64,000 nucleotides of DNA, from NCBI GenBank assembly GCA_033439265.1, contig JAVTVX010000019.1, positions 69,501 through 133,500 of the forward strand, given 5' to 3'. Of this stretch, positions 1-10,282 are shown piece after piece; within the stretch, counting starts at the first letter, position 1, and each line of letters opens with the position of its first letter. A model generated the notes under the pieces. The model made no database searches and had not been told where the DNA came from. It saw only the letters and a program-made list of their open reading frames with translations. This DNA comes from Dillenia suffruticosa (taxonomy: Eukaryota; Streptophyta; Magnoliopsida; Dilleniales; Dilleniaceae). A program made the position numbers and the translations under genes.

Positions 1-187
1 TTACCCTTTCTGCTATGTGGGCTGCTGGTTGGTGTTGGTTAGCAGCGTACTTGTTGCTGTAGTGGTACTGCATTGATTGTGCTCTCATTGACGGCATATT
101 CTGAAGCGACATGATGAACATGGATATTGGATGGATTTCACCGACTTGGGTATTACTGAGGATGGATCAAGCTAATATTGCAGTTGC
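1..187 (-). CDS. 5' coding exon of an unrecognised gene, cut by window edge
   Basis: On the minus strand an open frame begins at the ATG at 121-119 and runs 40 codons to the window edge without a stop. A second in-frame ATG lies at 112-110 and others follow. The peptide is rich in Met, Gln, Ser, Tyr and His (for example the stretch MQYHYSNKYAANQHQP), as in the low-complexity N-termini of many plant regulatory proteins. An in-frame TGA lies upstream of the first ATG. A good splice acceptor (TTCTTTGTTGGCAG) ends at 188, so 187-122 would be 5' UTR following a UTR intron. I do not recognise the family, and no domain is visible in so short a piece. It could also be a chance frame; absence of stops and the well placed acceptor are the support. 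Confidence 0.4.
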
Positions 188-2312
188 CTGCCAACAAAGA
201 AGACTCGGATCAATGAACCAGAGACAACCCCCGTCCCCCTTTCCCCCCAAAAGCTATTCCTGGGAAAAAGAGATAAGCAGAGTGATTTAAAAGATACACG
301 AGAACTGATGGAACAAACACACCAGCCCCAATTCTGGTGTTGTGTGGTGTCGTGTGGGGCAAAGGCAAAATGCCTTGGGGCAAATCAAAAGACTAGAACG
401 TTGAATACTCCAAAGGAAGTTGATAGACCCCCACAGGAATAGGATGCATTCATTTTTTTTTTCTTTTTACCAGGTTTAGGTAACAAGCGTAATGAAACTG
501 AGGCTCTCAAGAATGCATGAATTTGCCAGAGGGAGGAATAGATGGAGCTGAGACAACGGCCGTCAGGAGTTTATCTGCACATAATCAAAAGAAAAACCTT
601 GTTTGGAATTGCGCGTTGAATGAAACACAGAACTGGAAAGAGAGTTCACAATGTCCCCAAAAACAATTGAATGATTTTCTGAAGGGGCGAGAATTTCTCC
701 GACTTTGAGGCTGCCAGCTAACACATGTCCAAAACAGAAGGATCCGCCAATTGTCCCCCACTCCCCCCTTTTTTCCTTTTAACCTATATTCAGTCCCTTT
801 TAGTTTCTTTTCTACCCATGGATATCCAAAACCAAATTACTTGCTATTTTGGTGGGGACACAACTCCACCCCTAAAGTCCCGTTTGCCAACTTAGGAAAA
901 CCAACCATAAAATCCAAACAACAAACATTTTCTCTGAAGCTGCCTCGATTCTTAACCCAGAGAAGACGGTCCTATTTAATGGAACAGACAACGCGGCACA
1001 TAAACCCACAGCATTGAATTTTCAAGTTTAGTTTGCCAATTCCGCACTTCTTCTTCAATAGTTTCTTCCTTTTTTTCCCTCCCCTCATCGCAATCACAGT
1101 TGTCTTCACCATATTTTTGTCCCCTTCCCATCTCAGTTTGATGGTCAGTTCTACCCAGCTAAGTCAATAATCAACTCGTGTCAGAAACAAGTCGTCAGCA
1201 ATTTGCTCTCACTGGAGTGGCGCCTCCACAAACACAGTACTGACTCACCGTATACAAATAATACCTTCTTTCCTTGGATGTCTCTTACCCAGGTTGATAC
1301 TTGGCGTGGTATGATAATTAACTACTGCTGCAACCTACCTCTACCTCGTATCACACAAACTAAAAATGAATTTTTCTGGCTAATTATGAGAAGCATATAC
1401 AATCTTCTACCATTTTAGGAAATTAAAGGTCCTCAAACACTCATTCTAAGATGATCATCACTTGCTAGCCTGCCATGCTTGTCTCCTTCAGTATTTCGTC
1501 TCTCTCAGTTCAACTTTCTTTCAGGTTTTCGTCTCTCTCATTCACCGTATACAGTGCTCGCTTGAATTGCTTCCAAGTAAAGAACCTTCACCAAGTCTCT
1601 AAAGAGGCGTTGGCAGGTTGGCATCTGCAACATGGAAGCTACAATTCCGTCAAGTCTGCCATGGAAACATGCACATTGAGTACTAACATTGGCTAACAGG
1701 AAGTACGTACTGAATCTCAAAATTTGGACTTCTGCTCTCAATTTAATTCATGTCAACGCATAGGTTTTCCTCCCCCCCCCCCCCCCCGCCACCAGTTGGT
1801 TTCCCTTAATCCCCTAGAGGGATGATACGTGTGAGGCCAAAAATGAACGTGACCAGGACCAACGGCATCAAGTATATTAGCTATGACCATTGTCTACCCT
1901 CAGCTGGATTTCAGGTGTGTGTTTGGGACTCTCAGAACAAGAACAGTTGGACCAGGGACTCCCAGCAAACTCTCATTTATTTTCCAAATAAAAAAAAACC
2001 ATATCCTTGCTTTTAACAAATTTCTTTCCAATTGGGTCGTAAAATCTCTAACGAAACTCACCAAACTCATAACTAATGAGAAAGCATTCCATGGACTTAA
2101 GCATTAAGTTTTGACTCTCATCTTTTAGAATGTGAAAAATAAAAATTAAAAATTAAAAAAAATGACAACCAAATACCCTCAAATACTTGCAAGGAAACAT
2201 CTTTCCCCCTCAAACTCTCTTCGGTACATTAAGCCGCAAAGGGACATGTTGGTCAAGTTGACCATATGAACTAGTGTAAAAACCACACTCCAAGAGGATC
2301 CGTAGAATTTTG
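188..2312. other. Upstream and intergenic DNA of the left-edge gene
   Basis: No convincing coding exon is seen on either strand. The part next to 188 would be 5' UTR intron and promoter of the minus-strand gene; a second acceptor-like CTTTTTCCCAG lies on the minus strand near 257. A run of 16 C residues occupies 1772-1787. The short open frames here have no recognisable content. Confidence 0.5.
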
Positions 2313-3150
2313 TCATGCCCTGACTCTTGGATCGAGCATGTGACAACCGACCGTGTTACTCAAAATACAGGTAAACCTAACCTATATACCAAGATACCAT
2401 AAGATATTTATCGATATCCATCCATTTTTCAAAATAATTCAACAAATCCAAATAAACTAATATGCATTAATCATATAACCAAAATGACTAACCCGGTCCA
2501 TCTCCATTCAAAACATGCATGTGTAACACCAATCCAGCCACTCAAATCCAATTTATGCACAAGGTTATCCCTGTTATTCCAATCAAATTCATAAAATATA
2601 AAACAAGTTCCTAGTCAACAATTCCTAGGTAAACATGCGGTGAATCAATAGATTCTTAATAAACGTATACAAAACCAAACGAAACTCAAGTTCAAAATCA
2701 GTAAATATAGTATTCAAAATAATTTTCCAAAATAATTTTCCAAAATAATAACAAAGTTTGCCTCCATTTGTATCTATTAATACCTTAAACCAAAAGAAAA
2801 CTAGTATCCAAAGGAGTCCGATAAAATAAACTTCTACGAATCCGGTAGTAGGTGACCACAAGTCTCAACTAAGTTTTTTTGGTAAAAATGAAAGTAGGAG
2901 GGGTAAATATAAACAGTTTTCGGTAAGTGATATGCATGTTCTAAATAAATAAGATTTGTTTGATGGATATATCAAATATATATTTCAAATCATTGTATCA
3001 TTCTCAAATTCAATCAATAAAAAAAATAAATTCTCAATCGTCATTATTCAATAACATATGCATCTAACTAGTTCACATTTTTAAACATAGGACAACCAAA
3101 ATTATTATTCTCGACAAAAGTTTGCCACGACCCAACACGAGACTGCCAAA
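2313..3150. other. Possible LTR relic
   Basis: The sequence GTCATGCCCTGACTCTTGG at about 2313 resembles the start shared by many plant gypsy LTRs and their flanks (GTCACGCCCCGA-type). The following 800 bases are AT-rich and non-coding, and a related-looking word (CACGACCCAACACGAG) occurs near 3125. No matching second LTR, primer site or target duplication was found, so this is only a suggestion. Confidence 0.25.
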
Positions 3151-3263
3151 GGTTTTAGCCATTTAACTTTAAAAATGCCCACTTCCCTAGTGTTGGAAGT
3201 GATGTTTTATTAGTGGTGCAATCGACTATCTTATACTCTTAAGCATAATATTTAGTAATGAAT

Positions 3264-4050
3264 CACTACAAAACAAATGCACTCTTCAGATGGATGAAAA
3301 CGTTAGTTAAACATACTAAAACAGTTCGCAAAACTTTCTCCAACTAATATGCTGTCAGTCGGCTATACACCAGTCGAGATAGATCTATCTCGACAATTTT
3401 GATGACCGTTTGAGTATGTGATTAATTTATAATGACTATTAGAAAAGTGTTGGTAAAAATACTATCTTTTATCATTGGTTTAAAAAATATCGGTAAAAAT
3501 TACTATATTTTATCGTCAGTTATCACATGTGTTAGAAAATGTTATTATCTTTTATCGTCAGTTACCACAACCGTTAAGAAATGTTACTGCTATTTATCAT
3601 CGGTTACCTATTATTATCTTTTATCGTTGATTACCACTCAATTATTATATGATAGTATAAATTACTATTTGTATTATCGGTTACCACAAGTGAGGAAAAA
3701 TTATTGTTTTTATTGGATAAAAAATGTTAGTATAAGTTACTGTATGTTACTACAAGTTTACTGTAGATTACTACATGTTACTGTCGGTTACCATGGTTGC
3801 TGTCGATTACCACATGGATACTAATCGTCATGGTTACTATTTTGTACCGTCGGTTACACAAGCGTCAAAAAATGTTACTCTTTCTTTTTTATCATTATAT
3901 TTGATTAGAAATGTTATTCCTTTTTATTCTCTGTTATTACAAATATTAAAAAAAATACTATTTTTGTTACCACTAAATTACTGTTCGTTACCATTGTTAC
4001 CATATGATTACCACATAATATCAATAGTGACGATTTCTTTTTTTTTTAAG
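3264..4050. repeat. Degenerate subterminal-type repeat cluster
   Basis: From about 3430 to 4040 the words ATCGTCGGTTACCA and GTTAGAAAATGTTACT recur many times in degenerate form, spaced roughly 20-60 bases apart, which also gives an accidental 130-codon open frame rich in Tyr and Leu. Just upstream, at 3264, is CACTACAAAACAAATG, which looks like a CACTA-transposon end. Short diverged repeats next to such an end are typical of CACTA subterminal regions. No opposite end (TTTTGTAGTG) was found, so at best this is one end of a broken element. Confidence 0.35.
3373..3394. repeat. 22-bp perfect palindrome
   Basis: GTCGAGATAGA is followed directly by its exact reverse complement TCTATCTCGAC, with no spacer. 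It lies between the CACTA-like end at 3264 and the degenerate repeats. Function unknown. Confidence 0.9.
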
Positions 4051-5044
4051 ATGATAGGTAAATTAAAACACTAAAAAATAAAGAAAATACAAAAATAATA
4101 TAAATATTACAAGAATTGTAATTGATACAAACTAGAATGATCGATACATATAAGACAAAAAAAATAGAAAAAAGATTATATGTCTCACAACTACATATCT
4201 TCTGAGATGTTCCAAACCAAAAATGTTCGTTACAGTTTCTGAAGGTACTTTATCCACAATTACAATTTTTGAAGACATCTTTATCCACAATTTTTCGTGA
4301 CAATTTATTCATTAAAAACTAATAGTAAAATAGTAAAATCATTATAAATAATAAATAATGAATGTAAATGAAAATATTATCAGAGAAGTAAGCAGATTAT
4401 GTTTCCTTTCTCTAAATCCAAAATATCTTGATAGTATTAATATTTATATTTCTTCACAACTGTTCAAAATAAAAAATTAAAAATGATATTTTAATATTAA
4501 ATCTCAAATTAAAATAAAAATAAGATGTTTATTTTTAAAACCTGAATAATATCTTAGATGATTGAGTTTGTTCGACTGAACTTATTCTTTCTTGTAATAG
4601 TTATGATTCTTCATACAATACTCATCCGTCGTTCGTCAAATCTTTCAAATATCAAACGTGATTAACTTTTGATAAAATTTTGTAAAATATGAGTGAAAGA
4701 TTTAAATAGGTTAGGGGAGAAGTGCTTTCAAGGATAGAAAAATTTTGATTGTGAAACTTTCACCAATGTATGATTTATAATATATAATTTTTACAAACAA
4801 ATTTTTAAAATTTCGCCTTCGCGTCTTTTCTCTCACTTCTTTTTTTATTACCGCATTTTTTATCCCACCTCTTTTTTCATTATCGCGTTTCTTAATTTTT
4901 CACATGTATCTTTCATATGTGTCTTGAAAAAATCACTTATAATTTTTACTACTATTAACAAACTACTTACTAACTGATTACTACATTTGATTAATATTAT
5001 ATCTATTTGATTAATCAAAAATAATATATATTCTATATTCGATG
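4051..5044. other. AT-rich DNA without recognisable genes
   Basis: Very AT-rich sequence with short homopolymers and no open frame that looks coding. Two related words (TTATTACCGCATTTTTTATC near 4850 and a diverged copy about 35 bases later) hint at a small local duplication. This DNA stands where the missing upstream part of the gypsy 5' LTR would be expected. Confidence 0.5.
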
Positions 5045-5201
5045 ATAATAAACTTATTTATCGGAGTGTCCTCCACCGAAACCTCTTTTAGCTATGTTTT
5101 TGTATATTTCTACATTGAAGATCACTCTGAGGTTTTTTGCCTAACGATTCCCTATTCAAGACGGAGGGGCAATCTGTTGAAATCATTTTTTAGTATCAAT
5201 A
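5045..5201 (+). repeat. Truncated 5' LTR of the gypsy element
   Basis: The stretch aligns with the last part of the 3' LTR (about 16040-16198): both contain related words such as ATTTYTACATYGAARATCACTC and GGGGCAATCTGYTG-like sequence. It ends at about 5201 just before GATTGGCATCGTCTATAAG, a decayed primer-binding site. Upstream similarity to 15481-16040 is not visible, so the 5' LTR has lost most of its length. Confidence 0.65.
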
Positions 5202-5202
5202 G

Positions 5203-5222
5203 ATTGGCATCGTCTATAAGAA
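5203..5222 (+). promoter_or_regulatory. Primer-binding site of the gypsy element
   Basis: TTGGCATCGTCTATAAG lies two bases after the inferred LTR end and resembles the primer site TTGGCGCCGTCTGTGGG common in plant gypsy elements, with C-to-T/G-to-A changes expected for an old methylated copy. Confidence 0.6.
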
Positions 5223-5949
5223 ATGACTGACTGATTAGCATAAAAGTGGTTTATGCCCTGCTTCCTATACCAATATGCTACCAAAAAAAAGAAGGCCAAC
5301 AATTGGTTTCAATGATGACGACTTACGAGGGGTTGACCTAACTTGACATAACCCCCTCATCATCATAGCCAAAATATGTCGGTATGTCATGAAGAGATTT
5401 CTAGTCAACCAGAGGGCAGAATGCAATCTCCTTTACGGGGACACTTTCTCTCAAATGGGTTTCCAGCAAACGTATTTTTAACCTCTTGTCAGCTTCTTGA
5501 AAGGATTTTCGAATGAGCGACTAAACCCCAAAGGTACTATCTCCCTTCCCATAACTCTAGGTACATTGCCCAACCACGATTCTACTATGCTTCATTTAGT
5601 GTGGTCAACCTACCATTTCCATACAATGTCATTCTCGAGTGCCCTGGTCCAAACAATCTAGAAGCACTGCCAAGCACAAAACATATGAAGGTCAAGTTTA
5701 GAATTCCCCCAAGTGTTGCGACACTCGGTTGTGATCTTGACCTCCAAGATATCTTCATATTAAAAAAAAAAAAGAGAAAAAGAAATTTAGCATAAATACT
5801 ATAGAATTATGAGACAACATTGACCAATCCACCAAACCTGAGCCTAGCGAAGAGGTAATAAAGATCTAGATCACTAAAATCCCAGGTCAAACTGTTCCAA
5901 TCGGGGCCCATCTACCAACTCCCCTTCGGGATGAATTGGACGAGTGCTT

Positions 5950-8900
5950 ATGATGGCATTCTAGTGTATTTGCATGGAAACCTGAAGATATGTTGGGCAT
6001 ACATTCTTCAATGATCATGCACAAGCTAACAGTAGATCTGAATCGCAAACCCGTGAAGCAGAAGAAGAGAATATTTGCACTCAAACGCCAACAAACAATA
6101 CAAAAAGAAATACAGAAACTACTAGCGATGAATTTTATCCGAGAGGTAAAATATCTTGAATGGCTAGGAAATATGTCATCATGGTGAAGAAAGCAAAAGT
6201 AATTGGAGAATGTGTATCGATTTCATTGACTTCAACAAAGTATGCCCTAAAAACAGTTACCCCTTTCTGAATATCAACAAACTCGTGGACTACTCATGGG
6301 GACACCAACTTTTGAGTTCTATGGACGCCTGCTCAGTCTACAACCAAATTCACATGACCCCTGAAGACGAAGAAAAAATGAGCTTTATTATGAAATTTGA
6401 CAACTACTACTACAAAATCATGCCATTCGATCTGAAGGACGCAGGAACAACCTTCCAACAGCTAGTCAACATGGTTTTCAGTGAACAACTTAGAAGGAAT
6501 ATTGGAACCTATGTGGATGATATGCTCGTCAAAAGCGCCAATTAGGAAGGCCATGTAGAAGACTTAGAAAAAACTTTCCACATGCTAGAGCGCTTCAACA
6601 TGAAGTTAAATCTAGCTAAGTGCACTTTCAAAATTACTTTCGGTAAGTTTCTAGGCTTCTTAATTACTAGCCAAGGGATCAAGATCAACCTTGAGAAGAT
6701 TTAAACTATTTTGGATATGGCACCACCAAGAACACTGAAAGAGATGTAACGTCTTACTAGACGGATTGCTGCCTTGAACCAGTTTATATCGAAGGTGAGA
6801 GAATGATATAAACCTTTCTTTGACACCTTGAAGAATTGACATAAATTTACATAGGCACCTGAATGTAAAGCAGCTTTCAACAAACTCAAAGAATATCTTT
6901 TATTACTGCCTCTGCTCTCTCGGTCCATTCCTGATAACAAATTCTATCTCTACTTATCTGTATCTAACCAAGCTCTTAGCTCTATACTTGTGAGATGGGA
7001 TGCCACTATGCAAAAACTCATATACTATGTTAGTCGGGTGCTTCAAAGGTCAGAAATCAATTACACGCCCATTGAAAAGGTGGCGCTCGCTCTTGTTATA
7101 ACTACTTGTTGGCTTCGGACCTACTTTCAGGCACATACAATATTAGTGTTAACCCACCAACCCTTAAGATCGATCTTACAAAAGAGAGATACCTCGGATC
7201 GTCTAATCAAATGGAACATCAAACTCCAAGAGCTTGATATTGAATATCAACTGAGATCCGCCATCAAAGGTTAGGCTATAACAGACTTCATTCTCTAATG
7301 CACTTTCTCGAACTCTATCGAGTCGATTACCGACAACCTCCCAGAAGCATGGTCAGCCCAACCATAGACACTACATGTAGATGACTCCTCCAATTCCTTA
7401 GGGAGTGGAGCAGAGCTCATTTTGGTGGATCCTGAGGATTTCAAAGCGGAATACATGCTTTGCTTCAACTTTCAAGCTACTAACAATTAAGTCGAGTATG
7501 AGACACTCCTAACTGACCTACAGATCACAGTGTTACTGTGAGTTTGGGACATTCGAATCTTCACTGACAGCCAACTCGTGGTCAAGCAAATCGAGGGAGC
7601 ATATAATGCAAAGAAGCTAACAATGGTGAAATATCTCTCCAAGCTCCAGGAGGTAATGTCCAACTTCAATACGGTCAATATATAGCAAATCTCCAGATCT
7701 GAGAATGCAAGAGCATGCATGCTCTCAAAGCTCGCAAGTTTAGAATCCGTCAAAACTACCTAGACCGTTTTTGTTGAGAGCCTCTGTACCTGAGCATAGA
7801 TGAGTAGGAGCGGATCATGGTTGCTGACAATCCACCAAGCTAAAAAGACCTGATCTTGGCCTACCTCCGAAATGGCCAATTGCTGGACTCTCAACAAAAG
7901 CGACAAAGGCTAGATGTAAAGCCACACATTACACTAAGTACCTGACACTAGAAAAGGGAAATTATGTTCTCTAGAAAATCTACAAAGGGATATGCAGCAA
8001 CCACCTGGGTGCTCGGAGTCTAGTGAACAAGGTCTTATGATAAGGGTATTATTGGCTCACCATGAGGACCAACAAGGAAACATGCATCAGACATTGCGAT
8101 CAGTGCTAACATTTCTCTTCGGTTCCATACCAACCTTTGTCTGAACCCTGTTCCCTTGCAAGCTCGTGAACATTTGTATAATGGGGGATAGACATATTGG
8201 GTCTATTCCAAAGCAACCAGACAATGAAAACTTTTTATCATCACCATTGACTACTTCACTAAGTGGGTGGAAATCTAACTCTTGGCTCAAATAACAATAA
8301 GCAAGATTTAGGCATTCATATGGACATCCATTATCATCAGATTCAGTTTATTCCATGTTCTTGTTACTGATAATGGTAAGCAGTTCAGTAACAAGAACTT
8401 TAAAGAGTTTTGTAGCAAACTTGAGATTCAATATCATTTTACCTCTACTACTTACCCACAATCCAGTAAGCTTGCCGAGATTACAAACTGAACGATCCTT
8501 TATGAAATCAAGATGATCTTGAATGAAACAAAGGGCCGGTAAGCAGATGAACTCTATGGAATTCTTTAGGCTTACCAAACCACCACAGAATGCCCACAGG
8601 AGAGACATCATTCAGCTTAACTTACTGTTCCAAAGTAGTACTACTGGTGGACATAGGCATCCACTCGCTCCGTATATAACAATATCAACCAGAGACCAAC
8701 CTGTCTGCATTGTGTAAGAAACTAGACCTCCTATCAGAGCTTTAGACATTGCATAGGCCCTGATGGCTGCCTACTAACAACTAATTGACCGATATTATAA
8801 TAGAAGGGTGAGAACCATAACATTCAAATCAGGAGATCTAGTCCTCCAAAAATAAGAAGTGACTGGACAACCACAGCTGGGGGGAAAACTCACATTGAAC

Positions 8901-9050
8901 TGGGAAGGCCCATACCAAGTGTGCTCCATAATCTGGATAAGGACCTATCAACTCTTCCACTTAAACAGTTCTGTTATGCCCAGAGCATGGGACTCGAGCA
9001 ATTTATGCGCCTACTACCAGCAAACTTTGTTTTTCCTCCAGTTTTGATAT
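5950..9050 (+). pseudogene. gypsy pol relic: reverse transcriptase, two RNases H, integrase
   Basis: The longest intact piece (6210-6545) carries reverse-transcriptase motifs: MDACSVYNQIHM, a decayed MPFDLKDAGTTFQQ and the catalytic box YVDD followed by MLVKS. Downstream frames give RNase H (about 6870-7270, with LYLSVSNQALSSILV and the YTPIEK region) and then a second, archaeal-type RNase H region (about 7370-7740) with VDDSSNSLGSGAEL, NFQATNN and FTDSQLVVKQIEG. Integrase remnants follow (about 8060-9050), including a zinc-finger-like LAHHEDQQGNMHQTLRSV region and VTDNGKQF near 8360. In-frame stops occur throughout, many of them TAG/TAA in place of Gln or Trp codons, and several frameshifts break the reading. 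The gag region before 5950 is not recognisable. Confidence 0.8.
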
Positions 9051-9144
9051 ATGTTATAAGTTGCTAATGACATTGTCTTTTCATACGATATTGACAAATT
9101 AGGTTCCTACTATCTTACTATGCTTAGCATAGGCACAATCTCTC

Positions 9145-9407
9145 GGCTCTACGTCTCACTATACCCATCCTTAGCATCTATATAGGACCGAACTCCCGAG
9201 TGGGTGGCTCCCAATAATCTCTCAGCTTTATGTCTTACATAGGTTCTGTACCCATCCTTAGCCTCTATAAGGGACTGATCTCCCAAGTGGGGGGCCTCAA
9301 ACAATCTCTTAGTGATATGCCTCATATGGGTTCCGCACCCATCATTAACCTCTATACGGGATTAACTCTCGAGCGGGTGGCTCCCAACAATCTCTCGACT
9401 CTACACC
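9145..9407 (+). repeat. 87-bp tandem array, left part
   Basis: Three full monomers and the start of a fourth, each about 80-87 bases, follow the consensus core CTCACATGGGTTCTGCACCCAT ... GTGGGTGGCTCCCAACAATC. The array is interrupted at 9407 by the CACTA insertion and resumes at 14070. A period near 87 (29 codons) keeps a long frame open across units. The array lies downstream of integrase in the gypsy element, where TAT-lineage elements often carry tandem repeats. Confidence 0.85.
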
Positions 9408-10282
9408 CACTACTAGAAAATAAGATATCAATGATGAAAATATACGTCTTTGATAGTAAAGATTTCGTCGCTAAGGAGTATTAGCGATGAAAATTTTCTA
9501 TCGCTAATTTTATCGTTGAAAGTCTCCTCACTAAATACTAGTGATGGAAGATCATCGGCACTAAATTTTCTGACAGAATAGTGATGGAATACTTCCGTCG
9601 CTAAAACTTTTTATCGTTTATCTATCGCTAATTTCAAACAATATGTAAAATTATCAGCGACAAAATATTTTGTCACTAAAAATTTCATTGCTGATAGCTT
9701 TACATAGTTCGCCAGCACCCGCTCGTTCACCCACATCCGCCCACTGGTGCTCCCGCCTTGCCTTTTTTTTTCTTCTGAAAAGTGTTATCACATGGACTCG
9801 AATCTAGGTATGCAACGAGAATTTGAGTTGTAACAACCATTATGTCACAATATCATATCTGATCTTTTTTTTTATTATTTGTTATCATACTCTCACATTT
9901 TTTAAAAAAATAATAAAACAATATAAAATGCTAATTTGTTAAAAATAATTAAATAATAAATAACTTAAAATAAAATAATATTATTCTTTAAAAAAATAAA
10001 ATAAAATGCTAATTTAAAATATTATAAAATAATAAATATGATTTGTTAATATAAAATAAAAAATAAAATAAAATAAAATATAAAATGCTAATTAAAAAAA
10101 AATTAATTTTAGTCACAGATTAGCAAATAGAAATTTTTCGTTACTAGAATTTTCGTTCCTAATCCGTCGTTCATAGTTTTACATAGTTTTTGAAATTAGT
10201 GACGGATTGGCGATAGAAATTTTTTGTCACTGATAGTTTTACATAGTTTATGAAATTAGCGACGAAAATTTTTCATCATTAA

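Noticed and set aside
3432-4074. Open frames of 130 and 99 codons
   Set aside because: They arise from degenerate ATCGTCGGTTACCA-type repeats; composition is Tyr/Leu/Ser-rich with no protein-like features.
9780-9860. tRNA-like stretch with ACTCGAATCTAGG
   Set aside because: It resembles a T-arm only superficially; no acceptor stem or anticodon arm can be folded around it, and it lies inside the CACTA element.
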